Origin: an uncultured Nodularia sp.
Lineage (GTDB): Bacteria > Cyanobacteriota > Cyanobacteriia > Cyanobacteriales > Nostocaceae
Assembly: GCA_903911355.1 (NCBI GenBank)
Contig: CAIWDD010000105.1
Location: forward strand, 16,292 to 80,291
Reading direction: 5' to 3'
DNA length: 64,000 nucleotides
Part shown: positions 6,876-15,164 of the stretch, piece after piece
Layout: each line of letters opens with the position of its first letter
Numbering within the stretch: the stretch's first letter is position 1
The notes under the pieces: generated by a model
Database searches by the model: none
What the model saw: the letters and a program-made list of their open reading frames with translations, nothing else
What the model was told of the DNA's origin: nothing
Translations under genes and position numbers: made by a program

Positions 6876-9560
6876 TTAGCTACTAATAGCGCCTCTGACT
6901 AAAATTACTGTACAGTCTACCCCAGAGGCGATCGCTTCGGGGATATTACCTTGTACTGCTTGCTGTAATAACCCCTCACGGGAAGCTCCTAAAACCACTA
7001 CATCATAATCTTCGTCTTTGACCAGGTTAATCACTCCTTCGGCCACGGAGTCAGCTTGGAGGGGGATAGCAACCACATGACTGGATAACTGACGACGACC
7101 CATTAAGATGCGGATGGCTTGTTCTAAAACCGTCATATCTGGTTGTAACTGGGAGGGTTTAAACACTTGGGTGAGGCGAATATATGGATGTTCCCCCAAG
7201 GTTGCTAAAGCGGGTAAGAGTTTAATCGCCGCTGTCGCATTGGGACCGCCAGCCATTGTCACCAACCAACGGTTAAATTGAGGAGAGGTAGAGGGGGTTA
7301 ATTGTGGTTCGCTCAGGAGTTCAACAGATGGGGGAAATGGGGAAGGAGAAATTTTACCCAGTTTGACTAACATCACATCACAGATGGCCTGGCGAATGAT
7401 GGTATCTACAACATTGCCAAAAATCCGCCCTGGGGTAGAAGTTTGACCCTTCCACCCCATTAAAATCAGGTTGATGTGTCGTTCGTTGATGGTTTCTAAT
7501 ATGGCTTGGGCGGGGTCGTGGGCGACTCTAATTTGGGTGTGTAGAGGAATTTTCCACTTTTTGGCTAAAACTTCCGCTTGGCGTAGTAGGCGGCGACTGT
7601 GAACTGTTTTGACTGGTGTTTCCGATGGTGAACTGTGACGGGATACTAAAATGATTTGTAGACATTCTATTTCATAGTGGCGCTCGCGGGCAATAGCGGC
7701 GGCCATTTCTAAGAGGATAGCGGCGGTGTGGGGATTGGCTATTGGTATCAATAATCTACCCCTGCCAATATTGGGCGATCGCGTTTGATAAACTAAATAA
7801 GAAGGTTCCGTATGTGCTTTACTCACGTTCCCATGGTTGAGGTGTTCAGCTTGGGCGCGGATAATATCTGCACGGGTAATAATTCCAATTAACTTTCTCC
7901 CTTCTACTACTGGTAGGCGGCTAATTTGATACCTATCCAGCAAATACAACACATGACTGAGGTTATCCTTGGGTTGTACTGTCATGGGGGAGGGCTGCAT
8001 AATAGACCTTAATAGTACCTTCTGTGGGGCTTGGCTCTGGTCTAGGATGTAGGAATCACTATCGCGCTTAGTCACTAAATCCGATTGTGTAATCATTCCT
8101 ACCAGCTTACCCTCCTCTACCACTGGAAAGCCGCGATGATGGGAACGAGAAAATACTTGCATTGCTGCTTCTAATGTCATGTTTGCATCCAGGGTTTCTA
8201 CTCGATGCTGCATGACATCATTGGCTGTTAATTTCCCTAATATCCCCTCGTTGGAAACTGCTTTGGTAATAGTGATCCCTTTTAGCCGTAATAGTTTGTC
8301 GTAGAGTGACCCCGGAATTACTTTGTCGGAAACCAAGTAAGCAGCTACAGATACAATCATTAAGGGTAAGACCAGATTGAAATCTGTAGTCATTTCAAAC
8401 ACAATCACAATGGCTGTAATGGGTACTTTAGAAACCGCACAAAAAAACCCTCCCATACCCGCCAAAGCGTAGGTGGTGGGAGAATCCACGGCTAAGAAAT
8501 AAGAGGCGGATACACCTACCAGATGTCCTAAACAAGAACCCAAAATCAGACTAGGGGCAAATAACCCCCCAGGCGCGCCGGAACCGAACGCAATGAGAGT
8601 GAGGAGAAATTGAGATAAAAAGGCGATCGCGGCAAAAGGTATATTAGCTTCGCTAATAATCATATACTCCCTTAAACCCGTATAATTACGGAAAGATTCC
8701 GGAAGTATTGCCACTACTAAACCGGAAATAAAACCAGCTATAGCCATTTTAACCGGTAAGCTGAGATGAAGATTTTGATAAATTTTAATACTAGTGATAA
8801 TACCACGGTTAAATAATGCACCTAGTAACCCCGCTAAAATTCCCAATACCAAAAAAAAGGGAATTTCTGGTAAGGAGAAGTTACTAGAGTATTGCAGCAA
8901 TTCTAGGTTGAGTTGTAAACTCCCCCCACCCAACAACCGGGAGACTACACCACCAATAAAGGAAGCAATAATGGCGGTTCCTAAAGTCAGCCCTGATAAA
9001 TCCTGGAGTAATTCCTCTACAATAAATAATACACCAGCAATGGGGGCATTAAAAGCCGCCGCTAAACCAGCACCCGCACCAGCTGCAATCATCTGACGGC
9101 GATGGTCTGGGGAAGTGGGAACCCAGTTACTCATCCCTGCTGCTAAACCCGCGCCTACGTGAACCGTGGGCCCTTGTCGCCCTAAACTCAACCCGGAACC
9201 AAGGGTAATGATGGCAGTAACTAACTTGATAATTGCCACTTGCCAGGATAATCTAATTGGTACATTAGCAAGGGTGGCTTTAACTTGCGGGATACCGCTA
9301 CCTGAAGCTTCTGGCGCAAATCTATTGACTAAATACCCGGCTATGAACCCAAAGCTCATACCAATGGTCGGTAAGAACAACCATGCTGGCACAATTTGAG
9401 TGGTCTGTACCCGCCAAGTACCCAACCATCCCGCTCCCATTTTCAAGCATACCGCACCAAAGGCCGCTACAAGACCAATAATACAAGCCTCCGCGATCGC
9501 TAAACCTCTTGTGGGTTGCAACCAGATACGAAGGCGCTGAGTGAGAATAGAAAGGCCCAT
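6876..9560 (-). CDS. CLC-family chloride transporter/channel with CBS and UspA domains
   Basis: This large membrane protein has a CLC core (about residues 20-430), a tandem CBS pair (about 445-570) and two C-terminal universal-stress-like domains (about 600-740 and 760-890). CLC anion-site motifs are visible: GSGIP at about 87-91, GRQGPT at about 127-132 and GGLFAP. The position of the gating glutamate of E. coli CLC (GREGP) is Gln129 here. The internal glutamate pair is retained (LFIVEE, 182-183). CBS and Usp domains usually sense adenine nucleotides, so regulation by energy state is likely. The length of 894 residues fits the CLC-CBS-Usp architecture. It is transcribed alone. Family assignment is secure; whether it is a channel or an uncoupled exchanger is inferred from the Gln. 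Confidence 0.92.
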   Translation of the reverse strand: MGLSILTQRLRIWLQPTRGLAIAEACIIGLVAAFGAVCLKMGAGWLGTWRVQTTQIVPAWLFLPTIGMSFGFIAGYLVNRFAPEASGSGIPQVKATLANVPIRLSWQVAIIKLVTAIITLGSGLSLGRQGPTVHVGAGLAAGMSNWVPTSPDHRRQMIAAGAGAGLAAAFNAPIAGVLFIVEELLQDLSGLTLGTAIIASFIGGVVSRLLGGGSLQLNLELLQYSSNFSLPEIPFFLVLGILAGLLGALFNRGIITSIKIYQNLHLSLPVKMAIAGFISGLVVAILPESFRNYTGLREYMIISEANIPFAAIAFLSQFLLTLIAFGSGAPGGLFAPSLILGSCLGHLVGVSASYFLAVDSPTTYALAGMGGFFCAVSKVPITAIVIVFEMTTDFNLVLPLMIVSVAAYLVSDKVIPGSLYDKLLRLKGITITKAVSNEGILGKLTANDVMQHRVETLDANMTLEAAMQVFSRSHHRGFPVVEEGKLVGMITQSDLVTKRDSDSYILDQSQAPQKVLLRSIMQPSPMTVQPKDNLSHVLYLLDRYQISRLPVVEGRKLIGIITRADIIRAQAEHLNHGNVSKAHTEPSYLVYQTRSPNIGRGRLLIPIANPHTAAILLEMAAAIARERHYEIECLQIILVSRHSSPSETPVKTVHSRRLLRQAEVLAKKWKIPLHTQIRVAHDPAQAILETINERHINLILMGWKGQTSTPGRIFGNVVDTIIRQAICDVMLVKLGKISPSPFPPSVELLSEPQLTPSTSPQFNRWLVTMAGGPNATAAIKLLPALATLGEHPYIRLTQVFKPSQLQPDMTVLEQAIRILMGRRQLSSHVVAIPLQADSVAEGVINLVKDEDYDVVVLGASREGLLQQAVQGNIPEAIASGVDCTVILVRGAISS

Positions 9561-9708
9561 ATGAAAATATCAGTAGATACTTACTAGATTACCCACATGG
9601 CTAGCGAATGTTGCGATTATTGTCCCCCATCCTCGTACAGGGGTTGGGGGTGGGGTGCCCATGGTCGCCCCTACCCACACTGGCAAACTCTCATCATAGT
9701 CGAAGTTT

Positions 9709-11022
9709 TCAATACACTTTACCAATTGTAGATAATCCTTCTACTATCAAGGATGGGGTATAACAAGACCCATTCCAATCTGCGTCACTACCTAATGCTA
9801 CTAGTTGTTTGAGAACTGTGTAAACATTACCAGCCACCATGGTATCCTTAACACGCCCAATGATCTCACCGTTTTTGACCCGATAGCCCAAATCAACATT
9901 AATGGAAAAGTCACCAGAAATACCGTTGCCACCACCGAGCATTTGATCTACAATTAGGCCATCATCCATTTGATGAATTAGTTCTTGTAGCGATGCCGAA
10001 CCAGGTTGAATCAAGAAATTAAATAAGCCAGGACTAGGATAACTGCCAAAACTAGGACGAAACCCATTACCGGTGCTATTAATACCCAGTTTGTTGGCTG
10101 TGGTGCGATCGCCATAGAAATTCTGTAAAATTCCGTTTTGGATAAAAACTACAGTAGTAGTGGGAATACCCTCATCATCAAAAGGACAACTATAGGGACC
10201 TGCTTGCGGATCTTGGTAGAGGGTGAGACTAGGGGAGATGACTTGTTGACCTAGGCGTTCTACCCAGGGAGAAGCTAATTCTAAAATCCGCTTACCATTC
10301 AAAGCCGCTTGTACGGTTCCCCAAAGCATATCAGCAGCCTTAGAGGTAAACAAGACCGGAACCCTACCCATGGGGGGTGGGACGTTGTTTATAGACCAAT
10401 CTAATCTTTGTAAAATTTGATCAGCTAATTTTTGCGGGTGCAGAATATCCCTCTGGGTTTCTCCATCAGCCACACTCAAAAAATCATCGCCCTTAACCCA
10501 TTCCGCAGCCATGTAGGAGCTGAGAGTAGTGTCAGTGTAGTAACAATCTAAACCTGCACTATTACAAAGTCTGGTAGTTTCCACATCACATTCCCAGTCA
10601 CTGTTGCAAAGCACATCGGGATAGACATCACGGATGAGAGCGATCGCCTGTTTCCCCCAATTGACCAATACTTCTAAGGATACAGATTTCCCTATATCTG
10701 GATAATTTGGCCGATAATTCTTGACTAAATCTACTGGTTCCGGTATACTAATACGACTTAAGGCTAGAGCGCGTTCTACCATTGTTTGTGGAGAGACACA
10801 ACCATAAGCTACTGTGAGTCCCGGTCGTCCATCGCGCCACAGTCTTAGTGCTGTACCTTCAGATTCGCTGGTTTCTACCTGTTTGAGACGGTTAGCTTCA
10901 AAAAAGACAGGACGAGAAAGCGATCGCGACTGATAGACCTCTGCTGCTTCCGCTCCCGATTTAATAGCTAGTTCTAGCAGATGTTCTGCTAGGGTGTCTT
11001 GTGAGAAATTTTCAGAACCCAT
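9709..11022 (-). CDS. pmbA: TldD/PmbA family protein (TldE-like)
   Basis: The N-terminal segment LAIKSGAEAAEVYQSRS, the central domain with WRDGRPGLTVAYG and the C-terminal GGGNGISGDFSINVDLGYRVKNGEI are typical of the TldD/PmbA modulator-of-gyrase family. The HExxxH zinc motif of TldD is absent, so this is the TldE/PmbA-type subunit, which works with TldD as a cytoplasmic heterodimeric protease that trims unfolded peptides. In E. coli the pair matures microcin B17. TldD is not in the window. The 437-residue length is normal. No operon partner is apparent; the next gene on the same strand starts about 200 bp upstream. Confidence 0.9.
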   Translation of the reverse strand: MGSENFSQDTLAEHLLELAIKSGAEAAEVYQSRSLSRPVFFEANRLKQVETSESEGTALRLWRDGRPGLTVAYGCVSPQTMVERALALSRISIPEPVDLVKNYRPNYPDIGKSVSLEVLVNWGKQAIALIRDVYPDVLCNSDWECDVETTRLCNSAGLDCYYTDTTLSSYMAAEWVKGDDFLSVADGETQRDILHPQKLADQILQRLDWSINNVPPPMGRVPVLFTSKAADMLWGTVQAALNGKRILELASPWVERLGQQVISPSLTLYQDPQAGPYSCPFDDEGIPTTTVVFIQNGILQNFYGDRTTANKLGINSTGNGFRPSFGSYPSPGLFNFLIQPGSASLQELIHQMDDGLIVDQMLGGGNGISGDFSINVDLGYRVKNGEIIGRVKDTMVAGNVYTVLKQLVALGSDADWNGSCYTPSLIVEGLSTIGKVY

Positions 11023-11221
11023 GACCCTCGATCAATTGTCGTGTTTGGATTTGTCACCGAGCAAATGAATCAACGCAGATAATTATCCCAAATCATTGGT
11101 ACCTATCCGCGTTGTCAGCACCGAGAAAATTTTGCTAAAATTATCCAGATGTATGAATATATACTGATATTATGTTTTTTCCTTGGTCAAAAATCCCCCC
11201 CCCAATTATGCCAGATTTAAA

Positions 11222-12085
11222 TTAGGCCAAATTTAAATTTTGCAGCAGCCAAAATCCAGTAAAAGATTCTGCTTGAGGGTCAGACTGGACACCAATAAAA
11301 TGCACCCCATTAGCTTCTTGTTTGGCTTTTTCGTAACCTTTGGCTTCTGCTAAAGTTTGGGGGTTGTTGATATTAGCCAAAATCCAACTTTCAGTAGCAC
11401 CGGTTTCTAAAATTAATCTTTGCCCTTGTTTAGTGTCAAAGTTCAAGCACGCCAACTCTAAACCCGACATCCACCCCGCTATAGGTAAGGCTCTGGGTGA
11501 AAAAATTAACACACCTGGAATGCGAGTTTCTGGGGAGACATTGGCCAGTTCTAAGGGAAAAGCCTCACCAAAACCAATATCCCACTCTGGCATATCAGCA
11601 AATTCAGCAGCTTGTAGGCTCACAAATGCCCATTGTTCCCCCTCTAAAGCATCCGGTAACCGTTGGGGTAAAGGACTGTCTAAACGCACCGATGCACCTA
11701 CCCCCCCTTGATACCCTGGTTCTTGAGGATAAACCTCCTCCATTCGCTGTTTCAACCATTGATTGAGAACTAAAATCCGGCGGCTAGCTTGAGCGGGGAT
11801 ACCCGCATCCTGACAAGCTTTAGTGATCATATTGTTCATTTGACGGCGAAAGAAGCGGATTTTGATTGGTGATTCCCCAGCCTTGTCAATGGCCTCCTGT
11901 AACGCCGTCCGCAACCAAACCGAATTTACCTGAGTACTGGGACAATACTTGGCATAACGAAATAAAGATTCCGGTTTGGTGCGAATATCTGACGGACTTT
12001 CGCATATTAAGACTTCCCAAACTTTTTTCTGCTTTTCATCTAAAATTGGACGAGAGTAAAAATCAATTTCCCAAATACTACTCAT
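11222..12085 (-). CDS. Tab2/Atab2-like RNA-binding protein (DUF1092)
   Basis: The protein opens with MSSIWEIDFYSRPILDEKQKKVWE, the hallmark of the Tab2/Atab2 family (DUF1092); further family features include SVWLRTALQEAI, KIRFFRRQMNNMI and the C-terminal LETGATESWILANI. In chloroplasts Tab2 binds psaB mRNA and promotes photosystem I translation; cyanobacterial members are assumed to act on photosystem translation or assembly. It is 287 residues, soluble, and has no signal peptide. It is a single gene with about 200 bp on one side and a repeat-rich 546-bp gap on the other. The family call is strong; the target RNA is not known from sequence. Confidence 0.88.
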   Translation of the reverse strand: MSSIWEIDFYSRPILDEKQKKVWEVLICESPSDIRTKPESLFRYAKYCPSTQVNSVWLRTALQEAIDKAGESPIKIRFFRRQMNNMITKACQDAGIPAQASRRILVLNQWLKQRMEEVYPQEPGYQGGVGASVRLDSPLPQRLPDALEGEQWAFVSLQAAEFADMPEWDIGFGEAFPLELANVSPETRIPGVLIFSPRALPIAGWMSGLELACLNFDTKQGQRLILETGATESWILANINNPQTLAEAKGYEKAKQEANGVHFIGVQSDPQAESFTGFWLLQNLNLA

Positions 12086-12248
12086 GTTTGGTTCCGTAAA
12101 ATTCTGGCGACTTGATATTTTTTGATATTTTTATCTTAAGAGGGAATGGGGCGCAAACCAGTCGAGTAATTACTGATCACGTCCAAAGTAAAAACTTTAC
12201 AGGATACCAGCTTTGACGTAATACCCGGACTGTTAAACAGGAAACGAA

Positions 12249-12456
12249 CTCTGAGAGGATGTTTTAAAAGGTATGATTAGTGTATCAAATATTGTTTTAC
12301 CCCAGCCTCACCTTTCCCTTTATAGGGGAAAGGTGACTGGATTTTATTGTTTTTTGTGTGTTCCCTATTCCCTGTTCCGGTGTTCCCTATTCCCTGTTCC
12401 GGTGTTCCCTAAGATAAAAATTACCTGTTGAAAACTTATCAAACATCCTCTGAGAG
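12249..12456. repeat. MITE-like dispersed repeat, copy 1
   Basis: A non-coding element with related ends (GAGGATGTTT at the left and AAACATCCTC at the right), the internal motif ATGATTAGTGTATCAA, an inner palindrome (TTTCCCTTTATAGGGGAAA) and GGATTTTATTGTTTTTTGTG. Related copies lie at 13804 (split by an IS), 25051 and 28836, with a fragment at 27217. It sits in the 546-bp gap between the Tab2-like gene and the TnpB relic; the rest of that gap shows no gene. Confidence 0.75.
12359..12410. repeat. 22-bp tandem repeat inside MITE copy 1
   Basis: The unit TGTTCCCTATTCCCTGTTCC plus GG is present twice in full and once in part. It is built of TTCCCTR-type heptamers, which resemble the short tandemly repeated repetitive sequences known from heterocystous cyanobacteria. 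Confidence 0.7.
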
Positions 12457-12631
12457 AGGATGTAAATTGTCAGTAAAATCTCTGGAAATTAAAACTTGTT
12501 CAAACATAAATAAAATAATTAATCAATAATCAACAAAATAACGGGTGGGAGACATATCCCCGTCCGGAAAGTTTTTTCTGGGTTAAACAGGGTATTTTCC
12601 CGGATCTACGGTTACTAGTAACTCAGGAAGG

Positions 12632-12838
12632 TTAAAATAGTTGACACTCCCCACGGTGAACAGTCCTAACTCTCTTAATTAGCTCTACAGGATAAGTATG
12701 GATATACCATTTACCTAACAATTTGAGGTCACCAATACCTTTTTTATCAGTGAATGTTATGCGGCGTTTTGTTGGGTGCAACTTCCAAGATTGCTGTTTG
12801 TATTCAACAGAACGGCAGGGAATTAGTGTGTACTTCAT
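12632..12838 (-). pseudogene. IS200/IS605-type TnpB fragment
   Basis: The 68-residue frame begins MKYTLIPCRSVEYKQQSWKL and continues PTKRRITFTDKKGIG...KLLGKWYIHTYP, which matches an internal part of cyanobacterial IS605-family OrfB (TnpB) proteins. A full TnpB is about 400 residues, so the RuvC active-site region is missing. The frame runs into CACCGTGGGGAGTGTCAAC, which resembles the right end of such elements, so the relic looks like an internally deleted copy. It is not expected to be functional. Confidence 0.7.
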
Positions 12839-12956
12839 GAGCCTGAAAAAGGCTTTATAATCTTAATTTAATTAATATACAATGAAAATGTACATCCAAA
12901 ACCAAAGAGAAACTTAACGCCGAATGCGGTAGCCTGTGCGGAGCACAAATTCGCCC

Positions 12957-12998
12957 GCGGCTAACCCCCATGTCTAAAGCCAGGGGCTAGCTCGCCGC
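12957..12998. other. Stem-loop upstream of ycf23 (possible IS605 end relic)
   Basis: GCGGCTAACCCC pairs imperfectly with GGGGCTAGCTCGCCGC around the loop CATGTCTAAAGCCA. The complementary strand reads CCCCTGGCTTTAGACATGGGG, which resembles the terminal hairpins of cyanobacterial IS200/IS605 elements. It could instead be a leader structure of ycf23, which starts 38 bp later. Confidence 0.35.
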
Positions 12999-13036
12999 AG
13001 TTATCTTGGTCTGATTTCTTCCTGAATAGAAAAACT

Positions 13037-13789
13037 ATGACAATCTATCCCCATTCTACTCTCCAAAGTGCCTTTGCTGACCGCCGTGTACTGAAAGTTA
13101 TTAGCGGCTTGAATAACTTTGATCGCGATCGCGTAGCTGCTACTATCAAAGCAGCTGAACTCGGTGGTGCGACTTTTGTCGATATCGCCGCCGATGCTGA
13201 TTTAGTCCAGATGGCTAAAAACTTGATCAATTTACCGGTTTGTGTATCAGCAGTTGAACCAGAAAAGTTTGTCTTAGCAGTCAACGCCGGTGCTGATTTA
13301 ATTGAAATTGGTAATTTTGATAGTTTTTACGCCCAAGGGCGGAAATTTACCGCTGAGGAAGTTTTAGCACTGACTCACCAAACCCGCGCCCTGTTACCAG
13401 AAATTACCCTATCTGTCACAGTTCCCCACATCCTAGAACTAGATCAACAAGTACATCTAGCAGAGGAACTAGTCAAAGCGGGCGCAGATATTATCCAAAC
13501 CGAAGGCGGTACCAGCAGTCAACCTACACACCCTGGAACCTTGGGATTAATTGAAAAAGCCGCCCCCACTTTAGCAGCAGCTTATGAAATTTCCCGTGCT
13601 GTTTGTGTACCTGTACTGTGTGCTTCCGGTATTTCCAGCGTCACCGCACCTTTAGCTATAGCCTCTGGTGCTGCTGGGGTTGGTGTTGGTTCTGCAATTA
13701 ATCAACTTAACAGTGAAGTGGCGATGATTGCTGCAGTGCGGGGTTTAGTTGAAGCTTTAGCTAGTGCTAACACCAGAGCAATTATTTAA
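13037..13789 (+). CDS. ycf23: Ycf23/DUF561 family protein
   Basis: The 250-residue protein reads as a TIM-barrel of the DUF561 family, homologous to algal plastid Ycf23. Characteristic stretches are RVLKVISGLNNFDRDRV, GGATFVDIAAD, VCVSAVEPEKF, GADIIQTEGGTSSQP and VLCASGISSVTAPLAIASGAAGVGVGSA. The last part resembles a phosphate-binding end of a barrel. The biochemical function is not established; plastid retention suggests a role linked to photosynthesis. It is a single gene, with a TnpB relic upstream and a MITE plus IS4 element directly downstream. It marks the left edge of the accessory island. Confidence 0.9.
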   Translation: MTIYPHSTLQSAFADRRVLKVISGLNNFDRDRVAATIKAAELGGATFVDIAADADLVQMAKNLINLPVCVSAVEPEKFVLAVNAGADLIEIGNFDSFYAQGRKFTAEEVLALTHQTRALLPEITLSVTVPHILELDQQVHLAEELVKAGADIIQTEGGTSSQPTHPGTLGLIEKAAPTLAAAYEISRAVCVPVLCASGISSVTAPLAIASGAAGVGVGSAINQLNSEVAMIAAVRGLVEALASANTRAII

Positions 13790-13879
13790 CTTCATCTGTG
13801 ATTCTCAGAGGATGTTTGTCAAGTCATGATTAGTGTATCAACTATTGCTTGACCCCACCCTAACCCTCCCCTTGTAAGG

Positions 13880-15098
13880 CTATCCATTACCCACATCTTT
13901 CTTAACAATTAGACAAAAGACTTAACATCAGAGTGAAAGCCTTGATGGCTATAGTTTTGAAAGAGGAGAGTGGGTAATGGCATCATGGAAAAGTGGGCAG
14001 CGAAAGAATTGGCACAGGTAAACTTAGGGGATGCACGTCGAAACAAGCGGTTAATCAGGATAGTAGAAGATTTAGCAGCACAACCAGATAGTAGTGTACC
14101 ACTTGCTTGTGGAAATATAGCAGCAACAAAGGCGGCATATAATTTTTGGAAATCACCACATTTTCAAGCAATCGAAAAGTAGACCATTGTGGCAAATATC
14201 TACATCTTGCCATTCGTCAAATCGAAGCATCTGGAACAGTGACTGTAGAAGTAAAACGCTCTCCAGAACATAGTTCCAGGCAGGCGAGACTGACAATTAG
14301 GTTCACGAGTTTTGATATTCAAGTACCATTACACCATATTGGACGTTTACAGCTAAAACCTGTCAGGTTACAAGTAATTTTGGCAGAAGAGGAAAATCCA
14401 CCTCCAGGAACAAATCCCATTAGTTGGTTATTAATTACTAGCTTAGAAATTAACAGTCTAGAAGATGCTGCATGTTGTGTTCAATGGTACACTTACCGTT
14501 GGTTGATAGAACGTTATCATTACACATTAAAAAGTGGCTGTGGCATCGAGAAATTACAACTGGAAACTGCTGACCGAATTCACATGGCACTAGCCACTTA
14601 TACTATTGTCGCTTGGCGATTGTTATGGCTTACTTATCAAGCACGAGTTCATCCTGATTTACCTTGTGATGTTGTTTTGGAAAACAGTGAATGGCAGTCC
14701 TTATGTGCCACTATCAACAAAAATCCTATTCCTCCAGACCACCCACCTTCTTTGCATGATGCTGTGCGAATGATTGCCACTCTTGGTGGTTTTTTGGGTC
14801 GCAAAGGTGATGGTGAACCGGGTGTGAAAACCATTTGGCGTGGGCTACGACGCTTACACGATATTGCTGCTACTTGGCAATTACTTCACTCCGATTCCCC
14901 ATCTTATCTTGACATTTAGCGATCGCCTATGGCGGAGGGTAGCCCCTCGCCCCTGTATTCAAAAACTCAATCACCTGTTGGGTCTTCTCAATATCCATAC
15001 TTATTCTTTTTTGTCAATCCTCCCCACTATGCACATCTCTACAACCTCTATTGTGTTTGCCTTCCAGCAATGTTAAGAAAGATGTGGGTAATGGATAG
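13880..15098 (+). mobile_element. IS4-family insertion sequence, internally deleted
   Basis: The 1219-bp element has perfect 27-bp terminal inverted repeats (13880-13906 and 15072-15098, starting CTATCCATTACCCACATC). It is flanked by a 10-bp direct repeat CCTTGTAAGG at 13870-13879 and 15099-15108. That duplication length fits the IS4 family. The ends are intact, but the transposase is disrupted, so movement would need help from another copy. It landed in the inner palindrome of a MITE. Confidence 0.93.
13985..14919 (+). pseudogene. IS4-family (Tn5-like) transposase, broken
   Basis: The N-terminal part (13985-14182) encodes the Tn5-like DNA-binding segment: WAAKELAQVNLGDARRNKRL and NIAATKAAYNFWKS. 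The reading frame then shifts. The C-terminal part (about 14150-14919) keeps the YREK signature with correct spacing (YTYRWLIERYHYTLK), which holds the catalytic Glu. The middle of the protein, which should contain the two catalytic Asp residues, is missing. The remaining coding length of about 310 codons compares with about 450 expected. The cause is an internal deletion that also changed frame. Confidence 0.88.
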
Positions 15099-15164
15099 CC
15101 TTGTAAGGGGAGGGGAATGGATTTTATTGTTTTTTGTGCGGTCGGTGAGCGAAGTCGATAGCTC

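Larger units (their letters stand above)
13804..15150. repeat. MITE-like dispersed repeat, copy 2 (split by an IS4 element)
   Basis: The left part lies at 13804-13879 (CTCAGAGGATGTTTGTCAAG onward) and the continuation at 15099-about 15150 (CTTGTAAGGGGAGGGGAATGG, then GATTTTATTGTTTTTTGTG). The two join into one repeat if the IS at 13880-15098 and one copy of the 10-bp duplication are removed. The right terminal part seen in other copies is missing. Confidence 0.78.

Noticed and set aside
8794..9399. Plus-strand frames inside the CLC gene
   Set aside because: They are antisense shadows of a well-conserved membrane protein and lack their own motifs or ribosome sites.
11340..11766. Plus-strand frames opposite the Tab2-like gene
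   Set aside because: They overlap a conserved gene on the other strand and show no family features.
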